Below are positions 1 to 12,980 of a stretch of DNA of 64,000 bases, one piece after another (the first letter of the stretch is position 1; the number at the start of each line of letters is the position of its first letter). A program made the position numbers and the translations under genes. Source of the stretch: Chrysomallon squamiferum (Eukaryota; Mollusca; Gastropoda; Neomphalida; Peltospiridae). The stretch is from NCBI GenBank assembly GCA_012295275.1, contig CM022677.1, positions 17,494,906-17,558,905 on the forward strand, given 5' to 3'. The notes below the pieces were generated by a model. That model was not told the DNA's origin. It saw nothing but the letters and a program-made list of their open reading frames with translations, and did no database searches.

Positions 1-416
1 TTTTAAATTTTTTATTATTATTTGTTTTATAATAATAATAATTAAAAAGTTCTGGTATTGAAATGCTTCTGAACTGACAATTTAAATTACTTGTCTAATA
101 ATGGTTAAAATAACCCTACTTGTTAAATTATATTTTGAAGTAAATTAAAAAATCAACATTAACAAAAAGTTTTAATACTGAAAAATGACATTTTTATGCA
201 TTCTTGTTTGATATGTTTATACAAGACTGTTTCTGAAGAATGAACAAAATTGTTATTAGTGAATATAGGTTTTAGCAAATTTGAACACAATGTACATAAT
301 TCAATAATAAATTTAGCAATAACACTAATAATAGTAATAACAATAATGAAAAATAATCATAATAGAAATAAATAAAGCAATAAAAAATATTATTAAGATC
401 ACCACTTGAACTATAT

Positions 417-449
<33 letters not shown>

Positions 450-3400
450 TACTGCTACTGCTGCTGCTAAAAATAAAATATTACTTAATATATGTGGGAT
501 GGGTTGAATTTATTTTTAAGTAAATGTAACAAATTTTACAGTAGTTTATTGTTAGTATTCATGTTTTAAAACTATTTTTATCAATAAGTTCATACAATTT
601 CTATTCATATTTGTTTAATATGTTGTCTTGTTAGAAACTGCAGTTTGTTTGTATATGTAGATTTATGCAGTAAAATATTTTGCAATAATGATTTCATTCA
701 TATAAATTCACACGATCACATGATCTCAAAATGTCTACCTGTAATTATGAGCAGATAACTGTGGAAAGAAAAAATGTTTAATGACTGAATTATCTTCCCA
801 TTGAATTATGACAGTTTCATTCATTTTCTGTACATAAAAGAAAACTGAAAAAAATGTCTGTAATCATCATATTTAATAATTGTATTCAGTTTTTTTTTAA
901 ATTATCTTGTATGTAAAAGAAAAATATGAATAAAATTATTTTTATTATAATTATTATTTTTTTAAAAATCATCTTTGGTTTAGTTTATTGATTCAGGAGT
1001 TCTATTATATTTTAAATTGTTTATTCATCGTTGGGTATAAAATAAATATTAAAACATTGCTGCGAATATGTATGTAGTTGACATAGAGCATTAAATTCTC
1101 TGAAGATCGTGGTTCAATTCCTCTTAATGGCAGGCATATATATATATATAGATATAGATTGGTTGCACTTAACTAAAAATAATAAATTTATATAAATATA
1201 ATTTTATTCTGTATTTTTATTCTTGTTTTTATTTTAGTTCTATTTTTCATTTTATGAAAACCAAAATAAGGGGGAAAAAAAACCTGCTTAATTTTTAGCT
1301 TCCTAATTAGTTCTTTGTATTTAATTATTCATGTTTTTTTTATCGAATGAATTCATTGTACTTTGGTTTTTTAAATGAATTTCTTAAAAATAGTTAGAAA
1401 TGAATTCTAGGGGCCAGAATCATCATTATTGTACCCGGTAACATTATTATTTTTATTTCTTGCATATTTTTAATAGCAATTATTCTGAACATTTATAAAT
1501 TTATATATTTAAAAAAAAACAATAATAATAATATTCCAGAAATAGTATTGTTTGTGTAGTATAATCATAGAAATTAATTTATTCACTGATACTGCAATCA
1601 GAAGTTGTTTGAGGTTTTTTAATAGATTGTCTGCAGACTATATAAAGTTGTTATACAATAAATTAAAAGGATTAGGAAAAATAAATTATGGACAGTTGGT
1701 TTTTAAGCTGTGAATTATTCATTTCTGTTTTAACCTTATCAATTAGGATATTTTAATTAGGCAGAATAGATCTTTGAAGCTTAGAAATTGTTAACACGAA
1801 TATGAAATAATTTATTATATATATTTTTTTTTTTTTATTATTATTTTTTTTTTTTTTGTCACCCATTTGTTTTATTTTTTCTTGATTTGTTTTTAAATGT
1901 TATTCATTTGTAACAAGACAGTTGGTGAGAGGCAGACAGAATGAATAACAGGCCCAGAATGAGAATGGACTATATTTGTTACTTAAATAAAGAGTGATGT
2001 AAAAAAAAAAAAAAAAAAAGCAATATAACATTATTTTCTACTGCAATGGGCCATATCACCCCCAAGAATGTAATATTAATTTTTATTTTTTAAAAAGACA
2101 TCAGTTATATTAACTTGTTTTTACATTTCATTTAAGTGTATTGTAAATTTTAAATACCCTTTGCCATATATTACGGAAGATATCACACTAGAAGCAAATA
2201 AATAATAATTTGTCAGATATCAATATTATTCCATACAGGTGGTAAAGCTAATTAATTACCATATTGAACTAATTTTTATTATTATTCCTATGGCATTACA
2301 GAAAAGCAGGATTATGTAACCATGAATGTATTTTTCCTGCAGATAACTGAATGTGATATGATGATGTAGTGTTGAATTTACTAATTTAAATTCTCTTATA
2401 TTTTGATTGGCTGTCTGATCATTAATATTCACTTACTTTGTACCAGCTCTCTCTCCCTCATGAATGTTCATGTTGTTTGTAAATAATTGAATTATCTATT
2501 TAATACCAGTTATGTACATATATATTTTTTTGAAAATATGTTGTATGTATTTCTGTTACTAAATATTTTAATGTTTTTTTTACAACAGTATTTTTTTTGG
2601 GGGGTATGTTATTTATTTATTTATTGCTGTTGATTTTATTAATAAATTATTCCTGTTAATCAGATTTTTATTATGGAGGTGGTCTTATTAAAAGATAACT
2701 GTTTATCTTTTAATGTATATTCAGTTTTAAGCTGGATGTGTTTTATAAAATTATTCATTACCAGTTCCTCGAAAAAAGTAATTCTCTGCGTTTTTATTGT
2801 TGTTTTATTTTATATCTTATATCTGTATATTGATTACTAAATCAAACCGTTTGATTCTGGGATTTTTTTGGTTTTTTCTCCATTAGATCAAACCACCATT
2901 TTGTATCTACCTAGAATAACACACGTTAAAACAAAAACTATTTTTTTCTATTTAACAAATCAACATTTTACTTTCAGTTGCATATATATATAAGTATATA
3001 AATATATATTTGTTATTTTCAGTTGGCTAAATGTTAATACTGTTTTAATATTTTCGTGAAAGGAATTTCATAAATCGTCATTTTTCATGGGGTAATATCA
3101 CTTAATGTAAAGTTATTGACTGAATTATAAGGTGTTTTTTGGTTTTTTGTCTTTTAACAAATGTTTGAAAAAATGCAAAGAAAAAAGCAGCAGCATTTAA
3201 AGGCGGGAATCAGCAAATACATAAATATTTAATCACATTCATTCATACCGTACTATAAAACAGTATACCCAGTGAACATCATACAACTGACAAAATTACT
3301 TAGCACCATTTTCGTCTCCTTTTTGTGTGTTTTTTTTTTCACCCTTTATGTCTTAACAGTCTAATGAGATGGAGCTTTTATTTTTGGTTTGGTATTTATT

Positions 3401-3560
3401 TTTCATAATACGTGAACTTAATACAAATTTTCAAGAATGGTTTTATTTTTGAATTAATTAATTAGTCAGTTGTATTTAACAGTTGTTTTTTTAAAATTAT
3501 TCATGATGTACATTTTGATGACTTCATGGTTCTTTTTTACCCTTTGAAATATCCTATCAT
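1..3560. other. AT-rich non-coding DNA
   Basis: Apart from the possible SINE remnant at 1070-1140 and a CTA/CTG triplet run at 415-470, this stretch holds only AT-rich sequence and homopolymer runs. No exon, splice-flanked frame or RNA gene was recognised on either strand. Confidence 0.6.
1070..1140 (+). mobile_element. Possible tRNA-derived SINE remnant
   Basis: GGTTCAATTCC fits the pol III B box (GGTTCRANNCC). About 30 bases upstream, TTGACATAGAGCATTAAA is a weak A-box-like segment. A TA-rich tail follows. The spacing and tail suggest a decayed tRNA-type SINE head. It is too short to assign a family. Confidence 0.35.
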
Positions 3561-3585
3561 GTATTTCCAGGTGTTCCAATTATTA

Positions 3586-3692
3586 TTATACTTGTATATA
3601 ATTATGTATTTGTAAAAGAAATAAAGATTTGTTAATGAATGGTAATAAAAAATTTTTAAATAATCCATTTGTTGTTATTGTTATTATTATTA

Positions 3693-3726
<34 letters not shown>

Positions 3727-3800
3727 TTTAATACATATATAATTAGGAATTTGTAACAGAAATAATGATTTGTTAATAATGGTAATAATTCTAAATAATC
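3586..3800. repeat. Duplicated segment flanking an ATT microsatellite
   Basis: A sequence around AGAAATAAAGATTTGTTAAT, followed by AATAATCCATTTG, occurs at about 3619 and again, slightly changed, at about 3749. (ATT)n lies between at 3676-3727. The Asn-rich minus-strand frame here is a by-product of the triplet repeat. Confidence 0.65.
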
Positions 3801-3964
3801 CATTTATTTGGTTCTGTTTTCTGTTTATGCCACTTTTGTTGATCTGGCTTGTCAAATACCATGGTATGTGATGAAACACATTATCATGAATATTTGTCTT
3901 TTAATTGAAAGAAAATCATAATAGGAATTGAAGGAACCATTGGAAAAGATACTTGTTTAGTTAT

Positions 3965-3996
<32 letters not shown>

Positions 3997-4006
3997 CTTT
4001 CAATTA

Positions 4007-4054
4007 AATACTAAAGAGTATATATATATATATATATATATACTCTTTAGTATT
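4007..4054. repeat. Perfect 48-bp palindrome with a TA core
   Basis: AATACTAAAGAGTA at 4007-4020 and TACTCTTTAGTATT at 4041-4054 are exact inverted copies separated only by alternating TA. The whole is self-complementary and could extrude as a cruciform. A second (TA)n tract lies at 3971-3996, just before it. Confidence 0.9.
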
Positions 4055-4059
4055 GGGAG

Positions 4060-5300
4060 TTTTGGGGGTCTCACACTCAAGTTTATTTATTAAATCCTAC
4101 ATGTCAATTTTTAGAGCTTGGCAAAAACCATTCATATAAAGGCTCATGAAATGACTTTCAATAATCTTGCTATCTGAGTTTCATGACTTTAGGACCAATG
4201 AGGATGTTGAGCTGGAAGATAAACTTGAATAACACATAAGAAGTTTTGAATTGAGGAGACCAAGTTCTGAAGATGACTGCTGCATTAATAAAAACAACCA
4301 TTTTTCTTTTGCATGTTATCTTGACAGCTCTGTTTATTTTCAGAAGACACCACATCTCTTTGCAGGTGTAAATGGTTTACATTGTTAGAAGATTTTTGAA
4401 ATTTGCTATTGGCAAGTTTAGCCACAGAGAGCTCAGTCAACAATTCTGAGATCGAATTATTTTGTATTAGACTTTGTAGTATCAAAATATAGAGGTTGGT
4501 ACATTCAAGTGTTGGACTGTTCTGAATCTTACACAGACTGACTTATTGTAAAGAGTACCAAGAGATTTTCCAAAGGCCACAATCCTTAGAAATGTTTAGA
4601 GTGAATATCATGAGTCCAAGGAATTACTTTTATCCCCACAGCAAAGCCTACCTGAGACAGATTTCTGTTTATAGACAATGCTGGAAGTAGCAAGAAGCTA
4701 CGAAAGTATGTGCCCTTTCTTGTTAAGGGATGTTATGTTTAGTATTAAGAGCCCTGTATTAATGTAACTGTATGGAAATATGCTTACAAAATCTGAAAGT
4801 AACCTCTCAATGCTAGAAGTAGATAGATAACTAATACTTGTAAATATTCTAAATTTCCAAATTGAACAAATCCTGCCTGTTATGTGACTGTTAATTGTGC
4901 CCTTAAGAATACAGGCTAGAATGGTCTGAGAACTCTGATCAGCTTGAGGTTTAGAGATGTAGTGTGCATCACCCATTGACATGTGAACTTGCTCTGACAC
5001 TCTTAGCAGTGGATAAATAACAACAGGACCAAGGGCTTATTTCAGAAACAGCAGTGTATCTTAGAAGAAGGAAAACTCAGAAATCAAAATCCCATGGCTT
5101 CCCAGTTAGGATCTTCATCCAAAAGCAATGGCTGAGTTAATTCTACAGAGAACCTGACAGGGCTGAGCCACTGGTTCTTTTAATAACAAAATTTTTAAAA
5201 AATTAAAAATAAATTAACAGAAAGAATTTGCCCAGGCAACACCAGACTCCTTTTCTGAGCCGAGTCCAAACTACAGGCAAAGTGGAAAAGTCAGCTCATT
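4060..5300 (-). other. Unassigned segment with less AT-biased, possibly formerly coding DNA
   Basis: Base composition is more balanced than on either side, and several medium frames exist on the minus strand, the longest from 5000 to 4698. Stops and frame changes interrupt them, no conserved motif was recognised and no splice pattern emerges. It may be a decayed transposon or pseudogene. Confidence 0.3.
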
Positions 5301-6534
5301 TCATTTTTACTGACTGAATATGAGAGTAAATTGTTAAAGTAAAAAAACCTAAAGAAAACTGATAAATTACACAAAAGATTCTGTTTTAACTTGATATACT
5401 GTGAGAAGTAGAAATAAAATAAAATTTTGACACAACAAAATGTTCTGGACTCAGAAGCCAGGCAATGCATTTAAATGTAGAAAACAAGTTAAAAGACTCA
5501 GTTTTAGTCTGCTATTTGACAGACGTAGAAACAAAATTCCAATTCATAGGAAAGGTTTTTTAACGTAGGTTTATTCATTTTAACATAAGTTTAAAAGCAT
5601 TACATTATATATATTCATCAACCCAAACATATAAAAATACAGAAAAATGTATCAAAAATACCATTGCCCAACACACATATGAATTATATAATTATACATT
5701 ACTAATGAATTCAAGCAAAGGAATTATAAAAGATAAACTTTTGAATTTATAATAATCTGTGTATGTATGTATATATATATAAAGAAAATAATAAAAAGGC
5801 ATACTGATAAAGAACATATATAATAACTGTTCAAATTAATTTGCAATTCTGTGAAAAAAAAAAAAAAAAAACAACAACAACAACAACCTTAATACCTTTT
5901 GATAGATCACAGGAAAAATTCTTGTAAGTAAACTCACTAACCTATCTTTCCCTTCCAAGCTTGCTATGCATCATCAAAGATTATGGGTACATCTAAACAA
6001 GTAATCTTATCACAAACAGGATATTTATCAAGAAAATGTGGATGCAACTACAATGGAAACTAATAAAAAAAAAAAATCTCACTTGTATTAATGGATTTTT
6101 AAATATGTTTTTGTTTCTTTGTTCTTTGAGACAATAAACAGTGGTAGTTTAAGAAACCATATTTTAGGAAGACGAAAACAATAAAATTAAATATAAAATA
6201 AATCATTATCTTCTCTAAAGTTATAAATATAACAATAAGTAATTATCTGTCATTTACTGTTATTAATGAAAGTAAATAAATTTACAGAAGAACAAGAAAC
6301 AAGTGATGTTATGAAAAAAAAAAAAAAAAAAAAATTTGAGAAAGAACTGGTAATTATTAATGGAAAATGAAACATTCATGTAACTTGATCAGTTAACACA
6401 CTTGTGAAATTAATGTTGACAGTGATAGTGAAACAAATTTCAAAAAACATTCATGTTATCCAAAATCAATAAATACTAAGTTATTCCAGTAAGTAATTCT
6501 AACAGCAGTTTTTAAACTAATGTTCACAAACATG

Positions 6535-6536
<2 letters not shown>

Positions 6537-6622
<86 letters not shown>

Positions 6623-6623
6623 C
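6537..6623. repeat. (TA)n microsatellite, about 85 bp
   Basis: It is an almost uninterrupted TA dinucleotide run with one CA interruption. Similar shorter tracts occur at 7540-7572, 10371-10402, 38815-38840 and 39700-39720. Confidence 0.95.
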
Positions 6624-7539
6624 TCTTCATAAATTAAAAATAATTTTACAATTTTCATATCTTTATTTATATATTAGAAATAAAACATAGAATATTTTAC
6701 AGATTGTGAACAATGTAAATGCAATAAAATGTAATTATAAAAAAGCAAATAAAAAGGAAAATGAAATTATAATATATATGAGAAAAGAAGAAAAGGTAAA
6801 CCAGTTTGTACTTCTGAAAACTCACTATTATCACACAGTTATTGTCAGTTTTAGAAAGACAAGCTTAAATGTAAGTGAACCAAATATTAAAGGCTGATTT
6901 TGTACTGAAGTTCAAAATTAAATAAACTGAACCAATGGAACTTCCTTTTTAAAATGAATTTCATCCAGTTCTTATCACATATTTACATTCATTGATCTAC
7001 AAACATAACAATAAAATATATCTTAATATTTTTTACAGATTTTATCAAACTGGGAAATTGCAGCCAAGGTTGACAGTAGTTTAAAATGTAACTAAGAAAT
7101 ACGGGTGAAATCAAGTTTACAGAATTCTCGAGAACAATTTAACATTCTCACATTGCTCAACTGGATTAAAAAAATAAGACAACTTATCCTATGCTCTTTA
7201 TAAATTTATTTTACAGCCATAAAAACATTAACACCACTGTACTATACAGATGAAATAATACATTGTGGGCTTTTCTTATGTAATAATTTCAACACAATAC
7301 AATCTTTTCTGTATTTCTTATGACATAACAACCATTTGTAACACAGTAGATATCAGAAAGAATATCAAATTATACATCCTAGTAAGACATACAGGGCTGA
7401 AATATTTTTGTTAAGTGTTCTGAGATTTTATAACAATAAAGACTGTGAAAAATGAAAAATAAAATATTTCTTAATATTTTACAGCCATAAAAATAACATT
7501 AACACTACTTGTACTATATAGATGAAATAATACATTTTG

Positions 7540-7574
<35 letters not shown>

Positions 7575-9361
7575 TATCTAATACAAACCAAATTAAAATT
7601 ACAAATCATAATACTCTCTACAAGACTGGAATATCTATTTTATATATCAGTGACAATGACAAAGATCCTGCAAATATTCCTATAATATAGCAATGTTCTT
7701 CATTTATTAAAAAAAAAAAACAGAAACCAGAACAAATAAACAAATAAATAATGAGTGTTGTTTTGGGGCTTTTTGTTTTGTTTTTTTATCTATTTCTTTT
7801 TATTATTTTTTTTAAAAATATATCCAGAAATGGTGTTGAAATATTTTACAAATAATCAATATCATTACCTGTATCAGAGCAGTATATTTTTGTATTGATT
7901 TATATCACTGTGTTATAGATGAACTAATACATATTTGTTTTTTTATATTAATAAATTCAACACCATAAAGTTTTCTTTATCTTATGCTCTTTAAAAATTT
8001 CTACCTCATTTTACAGTTCTTAAATCTTTCTTTTTTACATTATATGAAGATCAGGGTATTTTTGTCTTACGAATTATACTGTACTTATTAGAAACAAAAT
8101 TGTTAATATTTTACAGCCATAAAAAACACCACTGTACCATATAGATGAAATAATAAATTTTTGGAGGGTGGGGTTTATGTAATAATTTCAAAATAAGAAA
8201 ATATAACTTATCTTATACTCTTCATAAATTCAAAATATTTATATTATTAGAAATAAAACATAATAGTTTATATATTTTAAACGACAAAATGTAATTGAAA
8301 AGTTAGAAAGAAAAAATGCTGTGAGCTCAGAAAAGATTCAAACAGAAATAAAAACTGGGTAAAACAAAACATAAAATATTTATTAATATTTTACAGATTT
8401 TACAAAACTGTGAAATCCAGCTGAAGGAATTCTTGAGAACAGTTTAACATTGTCATTTTCATCAACTGGATTAAAACAAATCAAACAGTTTATCTTAAGA
8501 AAATTAACATATAATTTATCAAATATTAAAAGTTTTCAAACACTTCCTTGCTCTATATGAAAGCACTGAATTGTAATAACTATTTAAAACAAACAAAAGA
8601 GATAAACAAAACTAATATTAAACCTTTTACAATTTCTTCAAAGATTATTACAGATTTTGTTGAATGGTATCAAGACAATGAAATTTATTTCAACAACATT
8701 TTTCAATGATCAAGTAATAATAAAAAAGTCAAATAAAATTTAAAAAAAAGGAAAATGAACTTGCATGAAATTATCATATTATAAAATGTTTAAAAAATTT
8801 AAAAAATTAAATTATACTTCTGAAATACTGGCCAAGTTATTGTCACTTTTTAGAAAGACAAGCTTAAATGTAAGTGATTTTTGTATAGAATTTCAAAATT
8901 AAATAAACTGAACCAATGGAGTTTATAGTGAAATATATATTCAAAGCTTTTCTTTCTAAAACGAATTTCATCCAGTTCTTATCACATATTTACATTCATT
9001 AATCTACAAACATAACATAAAACATATCTTAATATTTTTTACAAATTTTATGAAACCGGGAAATTGCAGCCAAGGTTGACAGTAGTTTAAATGTAACTAA
9101 GAAATACAGGCAAAATCCAGTTTAAGGATTTCTTGAGAACAATTTAACATTCTCACATTCTGTGTTATACAAATAAATTTATTAATCTACATGAGATTTT
9201 ACAGAAATAAAGACAGGAAAAAACAAAACACATGGTATTTGTCAATATTTTACAGCAATTACAAAAAAAGGTGATATACTAAAAAACAACTTCTTGAAAA
9301 CAATTTAATATTCTCACGTTGATCAACTGGAGAATGCGTCTAGTGTCATTTATGTAATTTA

Positions 9362-9700
9362 TTTACATCATTCTGTCTATCCTGAACCATTACAACTACT
9401 ACATGTCTCAAAATGTGAGCAATGTTGCTGAAATACTCATTGAGTCATTCTGTCTATGATTACCCGAAACATTACAATGACTACATGTCTGAAATGTGAG
9501 CAATGGTGCTGAAATACTCATCGAGTCATTCTGTCTATGATTACCTGAAACATTACAATGACTACATGTCTGAAATGTGAGCAATGTTGCTGAAATACTC
9601 ATTGAGTCATTCTGTCTATGATTACCTGAAACATTACAATGACTACATGTCTGAAATGTGAGCAGTAATGCTGAAATACTCATTGAGTCATTCTGTCACT
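9362..9700 (-). repeat. 81-bp tandem repeat (about 4 copies) that stays open in one frame
   Basis: GAGTCATTCTGTCTATGATT recurs with exact 81-bp spacing (about 9442, 9523, 9604, 9685). On the minus strand this encodes a 27-residue unit, SISATLLTFQTCSHCNVSGN followed by HRQNDSM, for 91 codons without a stop. No homology to a known repeat protein is recognised and no splice or promoter context supports a gene. Confidence 0.85.
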
Positions 9701-10366
9701 TTTTAGACACACGAAGTTTAAATATAAGTGAAACAAATATTAACTGAGTCTTGAATGGACTAATAAATAAACTGAACAAATCAAACTTGTAGGTAAAATA
9801 TATCTTTCTTTTTCTACATACATTTCATACCCATCTCATTATCCAAATAAATTTATTAATCTACACTGATAAATCTGAAGGAAAATATGTATAATCTTAT
9901 TTTTAATGTATTCACAGTTAATTCTGAATAATAATTTAAAATTCTTGTGCTGATCAACTGAAGATATATATAAATATATAAATAAGTTATCTAATACAAA
10001 CCAAATTAAAATTATACATAATAATAGTCTCTAGAAGACTGGAATATCTAATTTATATCAGTGGGTGATCAATGACAGTCATGCTGACAATAACAGGCTA
10101 TAAGATAGCAATGTTCTTTCATTATTGTAAAAAAAAAAAAAAAAAGAAGAAGAAGAAGAAAAGAACAAATAAATAAATAAATAATGAGTGTTGTTTTGGG
10201 GCTTTTTGTTTTGTTCTGTATCCCTTTTTTTTTTTTTTTTTTTTAAATATATCCAGAAATAGGTACTGAAATATTTTACAAATAATCAGTATCATTACCA
10301 GTATCAGTACATTTTTTGTATTGATTTATAGCACAGATTGTTACAGATGTAATAATACTTACTTTT

Positions 10367-10403
<37 letters not shown>

Positions 10404-11999
10404 AAATATAATAAATTAAACACAGTAAAGTTTACTTTATCTCATACTTTATAAATTTAAAATTATTTTACAATGTTCAAAACTTTTTTCTTTCAATTAT
10501 ATGACGATCATAGTATTTTTATCTGACGAACTATAATGTATAAAACTTAATTTTGCATATTTTAAATGATGTAAACTCAGTGAAATGTAATTGAAAACTT
10601 AGAGAGAAAAAAATGCTCAGGAGTGTGATATGTCTGAAGCAGAAATAAAAACTGGGTAAAACAAAATAGTTGTTAATGTTTACAGCATTTACAAACAAAA
10701 TCTGAATGGATGGCAATTGAAAGAAATTCTTCTGAACAGTTTAACATTGTCACATTGCTCAACTGGATTAAAAAATAAAACTATTTATTTTAAATCAGTG
10801 AAATGTAATTGAAAACTTAGAAAAAAAATTCTGTGTGCAGTGACATGATTGAAGCAGAAATAAAAACTGGGTAAAAGAAAACGTAAAATATTTTACAGCT
10901 TTTACAAAACTGTGAAATCCAGCTGAAGGAATTCTTGAGAACAGTTTAACATTGTCTTTTTCATCAACTGGATTAAAACAAATCAAACAGTTTATCTTTA
11001 CAAAATTAACATTTAATTTATCAAATATTAAAAATTTTCAAACACTTCCTTGCTCTATATGAAAGCACTGAATTGTAATAACTATTTAAAAGAAACAAAA
11101 GAGTAAACAGAACTAATATTAAACCTTTTACAATTTCTTCAAAGATTATTACAGATTTTGTTGAATGGTATCAAGACAATAAAATTTATTTCAACAACAT
11201 TTTTCAATGACCAAGTAATAATAAAAATGTCAAATAAAATAAAAAGGAAAATGAACTTGCATAAAATTATAATATTAAAATGAGGAAAGCATAAAATAGT
11301 TGTGAAGTTCTTGTCACATTTTAGAAAGACAAGCTTAAATGTAAGTGATTTTGTACAGAATTTCAAAATTAAATAAATTGAACCAATGGAATTTATAATG
11401 AAATACATGTTCATAATGTTTGGGGGTTTTTTAAATTTCATCCAGTTCTTATCACATATTTACATTCATTAATCTACAAACATAACATAAAACATATCTT
11501 AATATTTTTTTTACAGATTTTACCAAACTAGGAAATTGAAATTGCAGCCAAGTTTGACAGTAGTTTAAATCATAAATGTAATTGAAAAATACAGGCGAAA
11601 TCTCGGTTTAATGAATTCTTAAGAACAATTTAACATTCTCACATTCTGTGTTATACAAATAAATTTATTAATCTACAGTGAGATTTTACAGAAGTAAAGA
11701 CAGGGAACAAGAGATGTTTGTTAATATTTTACAGTTTAACATTGTCACATTGCTCAACTGGATTAAGAAAATAAAACTATTCATCTTATACTCTTTTATA
11801 ATTTTGTGATATTATTTTACAGCCATAAAAACATTAACACCTCTGTACAGATGAAATAATACATTGTGGGCTTTTTTTTATGTAATAATTTCGACACAAT
11901 AAAATTATATAATAACTTATATTCTTCATAAATTTAAAATAATTTTACAATTTTCAAATATTTATTTTTATATTAGAAATAAAACATAATATTTAACAG

Positions 12000-12980
12000 A
12001 TTTTAAATGATGTACACTCAATGAAAAGTAATTAAAAACTTGGAGAAAAAAATGCTGAGTGCTGCAGTAAGACTGAAACAGAAAAACTGGGTAAAACATA
12101 AAATATTTAAAATATTTGTTAATTTTTACAGCATTTTCAGAACTGTGGAATTCAGTTGAAGGAATTCTTGAGGACAGTTTAACACTGTCACATTGCTCAA
12201 CTGGATTAAAAAATATAAAACAACTTATATATACTGTTTAGAAATTTGAGTATATAATTTTCAAATCGTTTCTCTATTTCTTTTGACATCAGAAGAATAT
12301 CTGTAACACAGTACATATCAGAAAGAAAATCAAATTATACATCCTAGTAAGATATACAAGGCTAAAATATTTTTGTTAAATGTTCTGAGATTTTTACAAC
12401 AATGAACACTGTAAAAAATAAAACATAAAATATTTCTTAATATTTTACAGCCATAAAAAACCCCATTAACACAACGGTACTAGATAGATGAAATAAAACA
12501 TTTTTTTTTTTTATATAATAATTTCAACAGAAGAAAATTTAACTTATCTTGTAGTCTTGATAAATTTAAAATAATTTTACAATTTTCAAATCTTTATTTA
12601 TTTATATATTACAAATAAAACATAATATTTAACAAATTTTAAATGATGTACACTCAATGAAAAGTAATTAAAAACTTGGAGAAAAAAATGCTGAGTGCTG
12701 CAGTAAGACTGAAACAGAAACAAAAACTGGGTAAAACATAAAATATTTAAAATATTTGTTAATTTTTACAGCATTTTCAGAACTGTGAAATTCAGTTGAA
12801 GGAATTCTTGAGGACAGTTTAACACTGTCACATTGCTCAACCGGATTAAAAAATATAAAACAACTTATCTATACTCTTTAGAAATTTTGACATAATTTTC
12901 AAATCATTTCTCTATTTCTTTTGACATCAGAAGAATATCTGTAACACAGTACATATCAGAAAGAAAATCAAATGATACAA
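12000..12980. repeat. Recent tandem duplication, 636-bp period
   Basis: The block starting TTTTAAATGATGTACACTCA at 12001 reappears at 12637, with the same AGAAAAAAATGCTGAGTGCT, CAGAACTGTG and AACACTGTCACATTGCTCAA sequences and only scattered changes. It lies within a wider patchwork of older copies. Confidence 0.85.

Noticed and set aside
1070-1140. Intact tRNA gene
   Set aside because: Only the B box fits; acceptor and anticodon stems do not pair, so at most a SINE remnant is supported.
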